DNA from: Pseudomonas putida
GTDB lineage: Bacteria > Pseudomonadota > Gammaproteobacteria > Pseudomonadales > Pseudomonadaceae
Assembly: GCF_028682175.1 (NCBI RefSeq)
Contig: NZ_JANHKS010000006.1
Location: forward strand, 124,001-188,000
Direction of reading: 5' to 3'
Length of the DNA stretch: 64,000 nucleotides
A program made the position numbers and the translations under genes. How positions within the stretch are numbered: position 1 is the first letter of the stretch; each line of letters begins with the position of its first letter. Below, piece by piece: positions 7,824-18,545 of the stretch. A model generated the notes under the pieces. The model was given only the letters and a program-made list of their open reading frames with translations, was not told the origin of the DNA and did no database searches.

Positions 7824-8873
7824 TTACTGTTGTTTGTTGATGCTGCGCAGATAGTGATCGGCGACATCCAGCATTCGATTGGCAAAACCCCATTCGTTGT
7901 CGAACCACGCCAGCACGTTGACCAGCCTTGGACCGGAAACCCGGGTCTGGCTGGCATCGATGATGGCCGAATGAGGGTCGTGGTTGAAATCACAACTGGC
8001 GTGCGGCAATTCGGTGTATGCCAGCAGGCCCTTGAGCGGGCCGCTTGTGGCAGCCTCGCGCAGAATCCGGTTGATCTCGACCGCGTCGGTGTCACGCCTG
8101 ACCTGCATCGTGATGTCCAGGCATGAGACGTTCACCGTCGGCACACGAACTGCTTTGGCCTGAATTCGGCCGGCAAGTTCCGGGAGCAGCCGCTCGATGC
8201 CGCGCGCCAGACCAGTGGACACCGGGATGATCGACTGGAAAGCCGAACGCGTGCGTCGCAGATCCTCGTGATGATAGGCGTCAATCACGGGCTGGTCGTT
8301 CATCGCCGAGTGAATCGTGGTGATGGTGATGTAATCCAGGCCCAGTTCGCGGTTGAGCAGGTCCAGCAACGGCACGCTGCAGTTGGTGGTGCAGGACGCA
8401 GCGGACACCAGCAGCTCGTCACCGGTCAGCTTCTGCTGATTGATGCCGTACACGATGGTGGCGTCGACATCCGCCTCGCTTGCCATCGGATGGGAGAACA
8501 GCACACGGGGTGCGCGAGCCGCCAGGAAGCGCTCGCCGTCGGCGCGGGTGTGATAGACACCCGAGCACTCGATCACCAGATCGACGTCCAGTTCGTTCCA
8601 GTCGATGCCTTCCGGCGTCTCGCTGCGGAACACTTTGATGACGTGATCGTTGATGTGCAGAAAATCGCCTTCGACCCGCACTTCGCCGGGAAACCGGCCG
8701 TGTGTGGAGTCAAAGCGCGTCAGGTATTCGAGACTGGCCATGTCGGCCAGATCGTTGATCGCCACCACTTCAAAGCCCGCCTTCGCCCCTCGCTCGCACA
8801 GCGCGCGCAGCACGCAGCGGCCGATCCGACCGTAACCATTGAGGGCAACTTTGTAAGGGCGTGACTCTGGCAT
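7824..8873 (-). CDS. epd: D-erythrose-4-phosphate dehydrogenase
   Basis: 349 residues of the GAPDH superfamily. It has the N-terminal NAD motif ALNGYGRIGRCVLRAL, the catalytic-Cys motif SAASCTTNCSVPLL, and the C-terminal WFDNEWGFANRM. Epd oxidises erythrose-4-phosphate to 4-phosphoerythronate, the first step of pyridoxal-phosphate synthesis. I chose Epd over glycolytic GAPDH because of the tkt-epd-pgk-fba order and SHPMASEADVDATIVYGI, which is Epd-like. Activity on glyceraldehyde-3-phosphate cannot be excluded from sequence. It lies between tkt (a family B repeat intervenes) and pgk (18 bp). Confidence 0.9.
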   Translation of the reverse strand: MPESRPYKVALNGYGRIGRCVLRALCERGAKAGFEVVAINDLADMASLEYLTRFDSTHGRFPGEVRVEGDFLHINDHVIKVFRSETPEGIDWNELDVDLVIECSGVYHTRADGERFLAARAPRVLFSHPMASEADVDATIVYGINQQKLTGDELLVSAASCTTNCSVPLLDLLNRELGLDYITITTIHSAMNDQPVIDAYHHEDLRRTRSAFQSIIPVSTGLARGIERLLPELAGRIQAKAVRVPTVNVSCLDITMQVRRDTDAVEINRILREAATSGPLKGLLAYTELPHASCDFNHDPHSAIIDASQTRVSGPRLVNVLAWFDNEWGFANRMLDVADHYLRSINKQQ

Positions 8874-8906
8874 GGGGGTTCTCGGGTTTTGAACTACACA
8901 AAGAAC

Positions 8907-8997
8907 CTGTAGGAGTGAGCTTGCTCGCGATTGGGTATACCTGTCACCGAATACATCGCTGACACACCGCTGATCGCGAGCAAGCTCACTCCTACAG
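8907..8997. repeat. REP-type palindrome, family B copy 1
   Basis: Arms CTGTAGGAGTGAGCTTGCTC and its complement around a central region that contains GCTGACACACCGC. It lies between epd and tkt. The same family recurs near 27244, 37563, 46383, 59954 and 61185. Confidence 0.9.
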
Positions 8998-9017
8998 TAT
9001 TGCGACCACTGGACCTG

Positions 9018-11018
9018 TTACTCGTCTTCCAGCAGCTCTTCAGCCGTGCTGATGACGTTCTCCAGCGTGAAGCCGAACTCTTCGAACAGCGCAGGCGCAG
9101 GGGCCGACTCGCCGAAGGTGGTCATGCCGATCACGCGGCCTTCCAGACCGACGTACTTGTACCAGTAGTCGGCGTGAGCAGCCTCGATGGCGATACGCGC
9201 ACTGACTTCCAGCGGCAGGACCGACTGCTTGTACAGCGCGTCCTGGCTTTCGAAGACGCTGGTGCACGGCATGGAAACCACACGTACGTTCTTGCCGTCG
9301 GCGGTCAGCTTGTCGAACGCCTGAACGGCCAGGCCGACTTCGGAACCGGTAGCGATCAGGATCAGGTCAGGCTCGCCGTTGCAGTCACGCAGCACGTAGC
9401 CACCACGGTTGATGTTCTCCAGTTGGAGCGCATCGCGTGCCTGGTGAGGCAGGTTCTGGCGGGAGAAGATCAGGGCCGAAGGACCGTCGTTGCGCTCGAT
9501 GGCGTGTTTCCAGGCCACTGCCGACTCCACGGCATCGGCCGGGCGCCAGGTGTCCAGGTTCGGCGTGGAACGCAGGCTGGTCAGTTGCTCGATCGGCTGG
9601 TGAGTCGGGCCGTCTTCGCCCAGGCCGATGGAGTCGTGGGTGAACACGTAGATCACACGCTTTTTCATCAGCGAGGACATGCGCACCGCGTTGCGGGCGT
9701 ATTCCATGAAGATCAGGAAGGTCGCGCCGTATGGCACGAAGCCGCCGTGCAGGGCGATGCCGTTCATGATCGCGCCCATGCCGAACTCACGCACACCGTA
9801 GTGCAGGTAGTTGCCGCTGGCGTCTTCGCCGGTGATGGACTTGCAGCCTTTCCAGATGGTCAGGTTCGAGCCTGCCAGGTCAGCCGAGCCGCCGAGGAAC
9901 TCGGGCAGCAACGGGCCGAAGGCGCTCAGGGCGTTCTGGCTGGCTTTACGGCTGGCGATGGTTTCGCCCTTGGCGTTGACTTCAGCCACGTAGGCAGCGG
10001 ATTTCTCGGCGAAGTCAGCTGGCAACTCGCCGCTCATGCGACGGACCAGCTCGTTGGCCAGCTCAGGGAAGGCAGCGGAGTAGGCAGCGAAACGCTGGTC
10101 CCACTCGGCCTCGGCCGCCAGGCCTTTTTCCTTGGCGTCCCACTCTTTGTAGATGTCGGCCGGGATTTCGAACGGGCCGTGAGTCCACTTGAGCGCAGCG
10201 CGGGTCAGGGCGATTTCGTCGTTGCCCAGCGGAGCGCCGTGGCACTCTTCCTTGCCCTGCTTGTTCGGCGAGCCGAAACCGATGGTGGTCTTGCAGCAGA
10301 TCAGGGTCGGCTTGTCGCTCTTGCGAGCGGTTTCGATGGCGGTCTTGATCTCGTCGGCGTCATGGCCGTCGACGTTGCGGATCACCAGCCAGCCGTAGGA
10401 TTCGAAGCGCTTTGGCGTGTCATCGGTGAACCAGCCTTCGACTTCGCCATCGATGGAGATGCCGTTGTCGTCATAGAAGGCGATCAGCTTGTTCAGGCGC
10501 AGGGTACCGGCCAACGAAGCGACTTCGTGGGAAATACCTTCCATCATGCAGCCATCACCCATGAACACGTAGGTGTGGTGGTCGACGATGCTGTGGCCAG
10601 GACGGTTGAACTGTGCGGCGAGCGTCTTCTCGGCGGCAGCGAAACCGACGGCGTTGGCGAAACCCTGGCCCAGCGGGCCGGTGGTGGTTTCAACGCCCGG
10701 GGTGTAGCCGTATTCAGGGTGGCCCGGGGTGCGGCTGTGCAGTTGACGGAAGTTCTTCAGGTCGTCGATCGACAGGTCGTAGCCGGTCAGGTGCAGCAGC
10801 GAGTAGATCAGCATCGAGCCGTGGCCGTTGGATAGGATGAACCGGTCACGGTCGGCGAACAGCGGGTTGCTCGGGTTGTGTTTCAGATAATCGCGCCACA
10901 GGACTTCAGCGATATCCGCCATGCCCATAGGGGCTCCTGGGTGGCCGCTGTTGGCCTTTTGCACGGCATCCATGCTGAGGGCACGAATGGCATTGGCACG
11001 CTCACGACGGCTGGGCAT
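9018..11018 (-). CDS. tkt: transketolase
   Basis: 666 residues; the ATG at 11018 ([17 protein letters not shown]) follows AGGAGATCAGCG. The thiamine-diphosphate enzyme moves two-carbon units between ketoses and aldoses in the pentose phosphate pathway. Motifs: [12 protein letters not shown] at the N-terminus, the ThDP/Mg signature [15 protein letters not shown], then [16 protein letters not shown], and [20 protein letters not shown] in the pyrimidine-binding domain. It is transcribed away from the ArsR-type regulator gene at 11277; the intergenic 258 bp hold a perfect 24-bp palindrome nearer the regulator. Confidence 0.97.
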   Translation of the reverse strand: MPSRRERANAIRALSMDAVQKANSGHPGAPMGMADIAEVLWRDYLKHNPSNPLFADRDRFILSNGHGSMLIYSLLHLTGYDLSIDDLKNFRQLHSRTPGHPEYGYTPGVETTTGPLGQGFANAVGFAAAEKTLAAQFNRPGHSIVDHHTYVFMGDGCMMEGISHEVASLAGTLRLNKLIAFYDDNGISIDGEVEGWFTDDTPKRFESYGWLVIRNVDGHDADEIKTAIETARKSDKPTLICCKTTIGFGSPNKQGKEECHGAPLGNDEIALTRAALKWTHGPFEIPADIYKEWDAKEKGLAAEAEWDQRFAAYSAAFPELANELVRRMSGELPADFAEKSAAYVAEVNAKGETIASRKASQNALSAFGPLLPEFLGGSADLAGSNLTIWKGCKSITGEDASGNYLHYGVREFGMGAIMNGIALHGGFVPYGATFLIFMEYARNAVRMSSLMKKRVIYVFTHDSIGLGEDGPTHQPIEQLTSLRSTPNLDTWRPADAVESAVAWKHAIERNDGPSALIFSRQNLPHQARDALQLENINRGGYVLRDCNGEPDLILIATGSEVGLAVQAFDKLTADGKNVRVVSMPCTSVFESQDALYKQSVLPLEVSARIAIEAAHADYWYKYVGLEGRVIGMTTFGESAPAPALFEEFGFTLENVISTAEELLEDE

Positions 11019-11211
11019 CGCTGATCTCCTGGGGCAAAGAAGTGGGATCTGAAAAAGGCGGCCATTTTCCCTCAGGCACTGCCTTGGGGGCAATGACAGA
11101 TACATCCCGAAGCACGATTTTCCTGCCTTGCAGGCGATATTTCTTCACTGGCAAGGGACTTGCGCCCGCAAACGGCGCAATCACGGCGTCAGCCCGTCGC
11201 CACCCATCGAC

Positions 11212-11235
11212 CAATATCAAAACTTTTTGATATTG
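11212..11235. promoter_or_regulatory. perfect 24-bp palindrome, probable operator of the ArsR-type regulator
   Basis: Two 11-bp half-sites, CAATATCAAAA and TTTTGATATTG, are exact complements around a 2-bp centre. The palindrome ends 41 bp before the ATG of the ArsR-methyltransferase gene and lies about 194 bp upstream of tkt. ArsR-family dimers bind such AT-rich palindromes, and the position suits autoregulation of the regulator-metK unit. Binding is inferred, not shown. Confidence 0.75.
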
Positions 11236-11276
11236 CCCTTGCAGCATCCCGGATCGGTATCTAGACTGCCAGCCCT

Positions 11277-12272
11277 ATGAGTATTCCTGCGTCCGCCATC
11301 AGCCCCGAGCAAAGCGATGAACTGGCTGCCTTGTGCAAGGCCGGCGGCGACCCGCTGCGCCTGAACGTGCTGCGCGCGCTCTCCAACGATTCGTTCGGCG
11401 TGCTGGAACTGGCGCAGATCTTCGCCATTGGCCAGTCCGGCATGAGTCATCACCTCAAGGTGCTGGCCCAGGCGGATCTGGTGGCAACTCGCCGGGAAGG
11501 CAACGCGATCTTCTATCGCCGCGCCCTGCCCCACACCGATTTATTCGGCGGCAAGCTGCACGCGGCACTGCTCGAAGAGGTCGATGAGCTGACGCTTCCC
11601 GACGATGTCCAGGCCCGTATCGGCCTGGTCCATCGCCAACGGGCCAACGCCAGCCAGGACTTTTTCGCACGGACCGCAGAGAAATTTCGTGCCCAGCAGG
11701 ACCTGATCGCAGGACTGCCGCAATACCGCGACAGCCTGCTGTCGCTGCTGGACAAACTGAGTTTCGAGGCAGGCGCCACGGCCGTTGAAGTCGGGCCCGG
11801 TGACGGCGGTTTCCTGCCGGACCTTGCGCAGCGCTTCGGGCATGTCACAGGGCTGGACAACAGCCCGGCCATGCTCGATCTGGCGCGAGACATCTGCACG
11901 CGCAAGGCGCTGGATAATGTCGAGCTGAAACTGGCCGATGCATTGACCGACGCTAATGTTTCGGCTGACTGCGTCGTCTTGAATATGGTGCTTCATCATT
12001 TTGCGGCGCCGGCCGAAGCACTCAAACAACTGGCCAACCTGTTGCGACCAGGCGCAAGCCTCTTGGTGACAGAGTTGTGCAGCCACGACCAGAGCTGGGC
12101 AAAGGAAGCCTGTGGCGATCTCTGGTTGGGTTTCGAACAGGAAGACCTGGCCCGCTGGGCCATCGCTGCGGGGCTGGTCCCCGGAGAAAGTCTGTACATA
12201 GGTTTACGTAATGGTTTCCAGATCCAGGTCCGCCACTTTCAGCGACCGGCTGGCGACACTCACCATCGGTAA
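11277..12272 (+). CDS. ArsR-family regulator fused to a methyltransferase-like domain (SahR-type)
   Basis: 331 residues with two domains. Residues about 10-95 form a winged helix of the ArsR type (GDPLRLNVLRAL, then the recognition helix in GQSGMSHHLKVLAQADLV). Residues about 150-320 form a class I SAM-dependent methyltransferase fold with motif I AVEVGPGDGGFLPDLA, the acidic LDNSPAMLDLA and the VVLNMVLHHF segment. Its distance to metK is 18 bp, so it probably senses S-adenosylmethionine or S-adenosylhomocysteine rather than metal; no metal-binding Cys pair is seen. It fits the SahR type of methionine-cycle regulators. A perfect palindrome lies 41 bp upstream. No strong Shine-Dalgarno sequence precedes the ATG. 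Confidence 0.85.
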   Translation: MSIPASAISPEQSDELAALCKAGGDPLRLNVLRALSNDSFGVLELAQIFAIGQSGMSHHLKVLAQADLVATRREGNAIFYRRALPHTDLFGGKLHAALLEEVDELTLPDDVQARIGLVHRQRANASQDFFARTAEKFRAQQDLIAGLPQYRDSLLSLLDKLSFEAGATAVEVGPGDGGFLPDLAQRFGHVTGLDNSPAMLDLARDICTRKALDNVELKLADALTDANVSADCVVLNMVLHHFAAPAEALKQLANLLRPGASLLVTELCSHDQSWAKEACGDLWLGFEQEDLARWAIAAGLVPGESLYIGLRNGFQIQVRHFQRPAGDTHHR

Positions 12273-12290
12273 CACAGGAAAATTGTCGAG

Positions 12291-13481
12291 ATGAGCGAAT
12301 ACTCCCTTTTCACCTCCGAGTCCGTGTCCGAAGGGCATCCGGACAAAATCGCCGACCAGATCTCCGATGCGGTGCTGGACGCCATCATTACCCAAGACAA
12401 ACACGCCCGTGTGGCCGTGGAAACCCTGGTCAAGACCGGCGTAGCCATCGTGGCAGGCGAAGTCACCACCAGCGCCTGGGTTGATCTGGAGCAGATCGTT
12501 CGCGACGTGATCAGCGGCATCGGCTACACCAGCTCCGACGTCGGCTTCGACGGCGCGACCTGCAGCGTGATGAACATCATCGGCAAGCAGTCCCCTGACA
12601 TCAACCAGGGCGTTGACCGCGCCAAGCCTGAAGATCAGGGCGCTGGCGACCAGGGCCTGATGTTCGGCTACGCCAGCAACGAAACTCCAGAGCTGATGCC
12701 TGCGCCAATCGCGTTCTCGCACCAGTTGGTCAAGCGCCAGGCTGAAGCCCGTAAATCCGGCCTGCTGCCTTGGCTGCGCCCGGACGCCAAATCCCAGGTC
12801 ACCTGCCGCTATGAGAACGGCATCGTGGTCGGTATCGACGCCATCGTGCTGTCGACCCAGCACAACCCGGATGTGTCTTACAACGACCTGCGCGACGGCG
12901 TGATGGAACTGATCGTCAAGCACGTGCTGCCAGCCGAGCTGCTGCACAAGGACACCCAGTTCCACATCAACCCGACTGGCCAGTTCATCATCGGTGGCCC
13001 GGTGGGCGACTGTGGCCTGACCGGCCGCAAGATCATCGTCGACAGCTACGGCGGCATGGCCCGTCACGGCGGCGGCGCGTTCTCCGGCAAGGATCCATCC
13101 AAGGTTGACCGTTCGGCTGCCTACGCCGGTCGTTACGTGGCCAAGAACATCGTTGCCGCTGGCCTGGCCGAGCGCTGCGAGATTCAGGTTTCCTACGCCA
13201 TCGGCGTCGCGCAACCGACTTCGATCTCGCTGAACACCTTCGGCACCGGCAAGATCAGCGATGACAAGATCATCCAGCTGGTACGCGAGCACTTCGACCT
13301 GCGTCCGTACGCAATCACCAAGATGCTCGACCTGCTGCACCCGATGTACCAGGACACCGCAGCCTACGGCCACTTCGGCCGCACGCCGGAAACCAAGACC
13401 GTGGGCGAAGACACCTTCTCCACGTTCACCTGGGAGAAAACCGACCGCGCTGCCGCCCTGCGCGCTGCTGCAGGCCTGTAA
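12291..13481 (+). CDS. metK: S-adenosylmethionine synthetase
   Basis: 396 residues, the usual length. MetK makes S-adenosylmethionine from methionine and ATP, releasing phosphate and diphosphate. Motifs: [20 protein letters not shown] at the N-terminus, [12 protein letters not shown] in the substrate loop, and the phosphate-binding [16 protein letters not shown]. The ATG is preceded by AGGAAAATTGTCGAG. It follows the SahR-type regulator by 18 bp and ends at a strong bidirectional terminator, so regulator and metK form a two-gene unit. Confidence 0.98.
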   Translation: MSEYSLFTSESVSEGHPDKIADQISDAVLDAIITQDKHARVAVETLVKTGVAIVAGEVTTSAWVDLEQIVRDVISGIGYTSSDVGFDGATCSVMNIIGKQSPDINQGVDRAKPEDQGAGDQGLMFGYASNETPELMPAPIAFSHQLVKRQAEARKSGLLPWLRPDAKSQVTCRYENGIVVGIDAIVLSTQHNPDVSYNDLRDGVMELIVKHVLPAELLHKDTQFHINPTGQFIIGGPVGDCGLTGRKIIVDSYGGMARHGGGAFSGKDPSKVDRSAAYAGRYVAKNIVAAGLAERCEIQVSYAIGVAQPTSISLNTFGTGKISDDKIIQLVREHFDLRPYAITKMLDLLHPMYQDTAAYGHFGRTPETKTVGEDTFSTFTWEKTDRAAALRAAAGL

Positions 13482-13504
13482 TACGGGTTAGCGGTTGTTG
13501 TAAG

Positions 13505-13543
13505 AAAAAGCCCCTGGCGATGAGAGTCGTCAGGGGCTTTTTC
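13505..13543. terminator. bidirectional terminator between metK and the LysE gene
   Basis: Stem AAAAAGCCCCTG / CAGGGGCTTTTT with a 14-base loop. A-run and T-run flank both sides, so it can stop transcription of both convergent genes. Confidence 0.9.
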
Positions 13544-13550
13544 GTGGGTG

Positions 13551-14171
13551 TCACCCCCTGCGTGCCACCAGCAGGAACGAGGCGGCGCTGGCCAGCAAGC
13601 CTGCGCAGATCCTGTTGAACAGCCGCTTGCCGCTGGGCTTGGCGAACAGCCGCCGGGCATACACGCCCATATAGCAGTACAGGGCGATGGCAACGCACTC
13701 CAGTGCCAGGAACATCGCACCCAACTGTGCGAACTGTGTGGTGATCACCCCGGAACGATCGACGAACTGCGGCAAGAACGCAGTAAACAGAAGGATCGCC
13801 TTGGGATTGCCGATGGCCACCAGAAACTCTTGCCGCGCCAGACGCCCTACTCCGACCGAGACCGCCGCCTCATCCACAGGCGAATCCCCATTGGCGCGCC
13901 AGAGTTGCACCGCCAGATAGAACAGGTAGGCGGCGCCAACGATCTTGATCGCGTGAAACAGCAGTTCGGAGGTGTGCAGCACTGCCGCCAGCCCCACTGC
14001 CGCCAGGGCAATCATGATCGCGAATGCCAGCAGCCGCCCAAGGCCACCGCTGCACGCCCGCATGAATCCGTAGCGTGAGGCATTGCTGATCGACAGCAGG
14101 TTGTTCGGGCCGGGTGCCATGTTCAGGGCGAAGCAGGCAGGGATAAAGACCAGGAGTGTCGACAGGTTCAC
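13551..14171 (-). CDS. LysE/RhtB-family amino-acid exporter
   Basis: 206 residues. The GTG at 14171 is chosen because AAGGAG lies eight bases upstream; a longer version adds 17 residues with no family match. The start region LVFIPACFALNMAPGPNNLL is the LysE/RhtB signature, and about six hydrophobic segments follow. Members export amino acids or homoserine lactone-type compounds across the inner membrane. RQEFLVAIGNPKAILLFTAF is the conserved central helix. It is convergent with metK. The substrate is unknown. Confidence 0.88.
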   Translation of the reverse strand: MNLSTLLVFIPACFALNMAPGPNNLLSISNASRYGFMRACSGGLGRLLAFAIMIALAAVGLAAVLHTSELLFHAIKIVGAAYLFYLAVQLWRANGDSPVDEAAVSVGVGRLARQEFLVAIGNPKAILLFTAFLPQFVDRSGVITTQFAQLGAMFLALECVAIALYCYMGVYARRLFAKPSGKRLFNRICAGLLASAASFLLVARRG

Positions 14172-14340
14172 GGAGAATCTCCTTGTTGTTTTCTGACACA
14201 CATAAGAGACCCCATTCTGCACCCTCGCCGAATCGGCTCAAGGGACAGCCAGGCAGCGAAAACGGCCCCAACAGTACCGGCAGCCGAAAAAGCCTGTAAC
14301 CAGACTGCCGGGCAAGCCTGGCGCCAAAACCTTAGCCTGA

Positions 14341-16056
<1,716 letters not shown>

Positions 16057-16114
16057 TCACTTTTCATCCCGGACTTCATGTCGTCTGTCCGGGCATCTTT
16101 TTCAAGGAGCGTTC

Positions 16115-16519
16115 ATGAAATTCTTGTCATCACTGCTGATGGTCACCGTCTGCGGGATATGGGCGGCGCCGTCAATGGCGGCCGAGCCTTTGTGCGAAGC
16201 CAAGCGCGCGGACATCCAGGCGCAGATCGAGCAGGCCAAGGCCGCCGGGAACAGCGATCAACAGGCGGGCCTGGAAAAAGCCCTGAGCGAGAACACCGAG
16301 CACTGCACCGACGCGAGCCTGATCAAGGCACAGGAAAAGAAAGTCCTGGAGGCCAAGCAGGAAGTCGGCAAGCGTCAATCGGACCTGGACAAGGCGATGA
16401 AGAAAGGCGACGCCGACAAGATCAACAAGCGCAAGGACAAACTGGCCGAATCGCGCAAGGAGCTGCAGGACGAACAGCAGAAGCTGGAGCAGATCCAGCC
16501 CGATGAAGACGACGAGTAA
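16115..16519 (+). CDS. DUF1090 (YqjC-like) periplasmic protein
   Basis: 134 residues from the ATG at 16115, preceded by AAGGAGCGTTC. A signal peptide ends near PSMAAEPLC. The mature protein has two Cys (PLCEAKR and EHCTD), then a highly charged coiled-coil region rich in Lys and Glu to the acidic end PDEDDE. This matches the DUF1090 family, which has no known biochemical role. It lies 58 bp after ligB. A family C palindrome starts directly after the stop. Confidence 0.82.
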   Translation: MKFLSSLLMVTVCGIWAAPSMAAEPLCEAKRADIQAQIEQAKAAGNSDQQAGLEKALSENTEHCTDASLIKAQEKKVLEAKQEVGKRQSDLDKAMKKGDADKINKRKDKLAESRKELQDEQQKLEQIQPDEDDE

Positions 16520-16521
16520 GA

Positions 16522-16603
16522 AAGCTGCAAGCCATAAGCTTCAAGCCGCAAGCCACGCCAACACCGCGCACGACTTGCGGCTTGTGGCTTGCCGCTTGAA
16601 GCT
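16522..16603. repeat. palindromic repeat, family C copy 1
   Basis: Inverted arms GCTTCAAGCCGCAAGCCAC and GTGGCTTGCCGCTTGAAGC around a 20-base centre. It lies between two convergent genes. A related copy is at 25487-25568. Confidence 0.85.
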
Positions 16604-16611
16604 GACGCCAG

Positions 16612-17076
16612 TCAGTGGTCGCGAAACTCCTTGTGACAGGCATCACAGGCATCTTCGACGTTGTTCATCGGCGGGATCATGTTGGCCGGGGTCAGTTGCA
16701 AGGATCTGGTCGCGATGACCAGTTCCCCGGTCCGGGCCTCAAGCGCCCGGGCCAGTTCCTGAAAGCGCGCCTGGCGCTCCCACACCGCATCCCTGGCGCT
16801 GGTGTGTTCTGCTTCACGAACAGGCGGGAAGTGTTTCCACGGTTCGTGGGCCAGGCCATCGAGCTTCACCGCACCCTCGGCGAACTTTGCGCCGTCGAAC
16901 GGCAGCCGCCCGCGCAGCATGCCGCCGGTGTCTTCGCTGGTCTTGAGCATCTGCTTGAAGATTGCCTTGCGCTGGCCGAGCGGGGAATCCGGGTCGACGC
17001 CCCCGCAGGCCGTCAACGCAAAGGCTGCGACCAGCAGCAGACCGAAACTTCTCAACGCGACGCTCTTTGAATTCAT
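16612..17076 (-). CDS. cytochrome c'-like lipoprotein
   Basis: 154 residues. The signal peptide ends in a lipobox ALTACGG (Cys24), so the protein should be membrane-anchored in the periplasm. The C-terminal haem site is CDACHKEF (Cys144, Cys147, His148), in the place typical of cytochrome c' and other four-helix class II cytochromes c. QMLKTSEDTGGML in the first helix would contribute the residue near the open haem face. Cytochromes c' bind NO or CO and may protect against nitrosative stress. Only six bases upstream of the ATG lies a perfect 9-bp inverted repeat, so translation may be controlled. Confidence 0.85.
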   Translation of the reverse strand: MNSKSVALRSFGLLLVAAFALTACGGVDPDSPLGQRKAIFKQMLKTSEDTGGMLRGRLPFDGAKFAEGAVKLDGLAHEPWKHFPPVREAEHTSARDAVWERQARFQELARALEARTGELVIATRSLQLTPANMIPPMNNVEDACDACHKEFRDH

Positions 17077-17082
17077 GGCGAC

Positions 17083-17107
17083 TACTGGCGAAAAAGGGTC
17101 GCCAGTA
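17083..17107 (-). promoter_or_regulatory. inverted repeat in the leader of the cytochrome c' gene
   Basis: TACTGGCGA, a 7-base loop, then TCGCCAGTA: a perfect 9-bp stem ending six bases before the start codon at 17076. It covers the place where a Shine-Dalgarno sequence would be, and none is seen outside it. It could be an mRNA hairpin that limits translation or a protein-binding site. It has no T-run, so it is not a terminator. Confidence 0.5.
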
Positions 17108-17140
17108 TCTGCGTACGCCCTGAAAAACCCAAGTGAATGT

Positions 17141-17539
17141 TCAGGCAGGCGTGCCGACGGAAACGCCGAACAAAGCGACCACCAGCGCCAGCCCGATGAA
17201 CCACACCAGCGAGCGCAGGGCGGCCAGATCCGCCAGGTAGAAAATGATGTAGAGCAGGCGCGTGGTGACGAACAGCACCCCCAATACATCGATGGTCACC
17301 AGTTGGGCGACCCCGGCGATATGGGCAATGATCACACCGGCTGCGAACCCCGGAATCGCCTCGAAGCTGTTCTGCTGCGCGGCATGGGCACGGCGCGGGA
17401 ATCCTTCGAGGCTTTCGAGGAAATCACGGGGGTCGTGATTGTCGCTCATGCGGAATCCACCACCGCCGAACTTGGCAATCCCGGCACACACAATCGGCAG
17501 CAGAATCACGATCAACACGCACCAGAAGGCAACGGTCAT
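17141..17539 (-). CDS. MAPEG-family membrane protein
   Basis: 132 residues with four hydrophobic segments. The conserved MAPEG pieces are FPRRAHAAQQNSFEAIPGF, with the Arg/Asn/Glu residues of the glutathione-binding loop, and TTRLLYIIFYLADLAALRSL. I chose the ATG at 17539 (behind AAGGA) over a GTG two codons upstream. Bacterial MAPEG proteins are little studied; eukaryotic relatives conjugate glutathione or make eicosanoids. It follows the DMT transporter by 10 bp and precedes cytochrome c', so the three minus-strand genes may form an operon. Confidence 0.83.
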   Translation of the reverse strand: MTVAFWCVLIVILLPIVCAGIAKFGGGGFRMSDNHDPRDFLESLEGFPRRAHAAQQNSFEAIPGFAAGVIIAHIAGVAQLVTIDVLGVLFVTTRLLYIIFYLADLAALRSLVWFIGLALVVALFGVSVGTPA

Positions 17540-17549
17540 GTTCACATCC

Positions 17550-18389
17550 TTAAAAAGTGAGCTTCATCAGAAGCATTCCGAGTAAAACCAGCGCACAGGC
17601 TAAGAGCCGTGGCCGGCCAAAAGGTTCTTTGAGATAGCGCATGCCGAACAACACCACCAGCACCACACTCACCTCGCGCAACGCTGCCGCCTCTGCCACT
17701 GAGCCTAGCTGCATTGCCCAGAGCACCAGGGCATAACTTGCCAGAACGCAAAAACCGACTGCCAGGCCCAGCCTCCACTGCTCGCGCCAGAACAGGGTGA
17801 ATGCCGGACGTTTCTTGACCACCGCCAGCAGCGGGAAGGGCCAGGCGCTGATGAACGTCAGCCAGACCAGATAGTCCAGCGGGGCGATGCCATGCTTGAG
17901 CGCCTGGCCATCGATCCAGGTGTAACATCCGATGCACAGGCCGATCAGCCCGACAACCGGCAGCATCGACCACGGCAGACGATCCCCGCCGCCACCCTGC
18001 CACAACAGGCAGACCATGCCGGCAGGGATCAGCAGAATGCCGAGAATCTGCTGGGTCGTCAGGTGCTCGCCTGCGAAGATCAAAGTCAGCGCCAGCACCA
18101 CCAGCGGCGACAACCCTCGCATCAGCGGGTAGACCAGGCCCAGATCGCCCACCTGATAGGCGCGGATCAGCAAGGCGCGATAAACCAGCTCGAACAACGC
18201 CGACGCCACAAGCCAAGGCCAGATGTGCAGCGGCGGCGGCGTGACGAACCCCAGCGCGATCACCGCGAGGACAAAAGCGACCACGTCCATGCTGGCGATG
18301 ACCAGCAACCGCTCGCCGCTGAATTTGATGAGGGTGTTCCAGGTGGCATGCAGCAACGCTGCGATCAGGACCAGGGTTGTCGCCAGCAC
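17550..18389 (-). CDS. EamA/DMT-superfamily transporter
   Basis: 279 residues with about ten hydrophobic segments in two EamA repeats. The N-terminus is LVLIAALLHATWNTLIKFSG, the usual first helix with Trp-Asn; the second repeat ends ALREVSVVLVVLFGMRYLKE, the conserved Glu-containing loop, then FGRPRLLACALVLLGMLL. It is a predicted inner-membrane metabolite exporter of unknown substrate. It is divergent from the DeoR regulator at 18546. Confidence 0.87.
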   Translation of the reverse strand: MLATTLVLIAALLHATWNTLIKFSGERLLVIASMDVVAFVLAVIALGFVTPPPLHIWPWLVASALFELVYRALLIRAYQVGDLGLVYPLMRGLSPLVVLALTLIFAGEHLTTQQILGILLIPAGMVCLLWQGGGGDRLPWSMLPVVGLIGLCIGCYTWIDGQALKHGIAPLDYLVWLTFISAWPFPLLAVVKKRPAFTLFWREQWRLGLAVGFCVLASYALVLWAMQLGSVAEAAALREVSVVLVVLFGMRYLKEPFGRPRLLACALVLLGMLLMKLTF

Positions 18390-18545
18390 GTACTCTCCTT
18401 ATTCGCCCACACCAACCACCAGGCGACACTTTTTCGAGCATAAAGGTTGGCGATGACGGAATACACCAGGCGTGCCGATTGGCTAAGATGCCAGCCATCA
18501 CAGCCGAGATCGGCCGTACACCGAACCGTTGTATCAGGAGCCTGA

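Noticed and set aside
6657..8126. Long + strand open frame opposite pgk and epd
   Set aside because: Complementary to two well-conserved enzymes. The long open frame follows from strong third-position GC bias.
8931..10835. Long + strand open frame opposite tkt
   Set aside because: Shadow of transketolase; it even begins inside a REP palindrome.
13551..14171. LysE-type gene as the chpE member of the pilus cluster
   Set aside because: P. aeruginosa chpE is a LysE-family gene next to chpD, but this copy is about 34 kb from the Chp cluster and beside metK.
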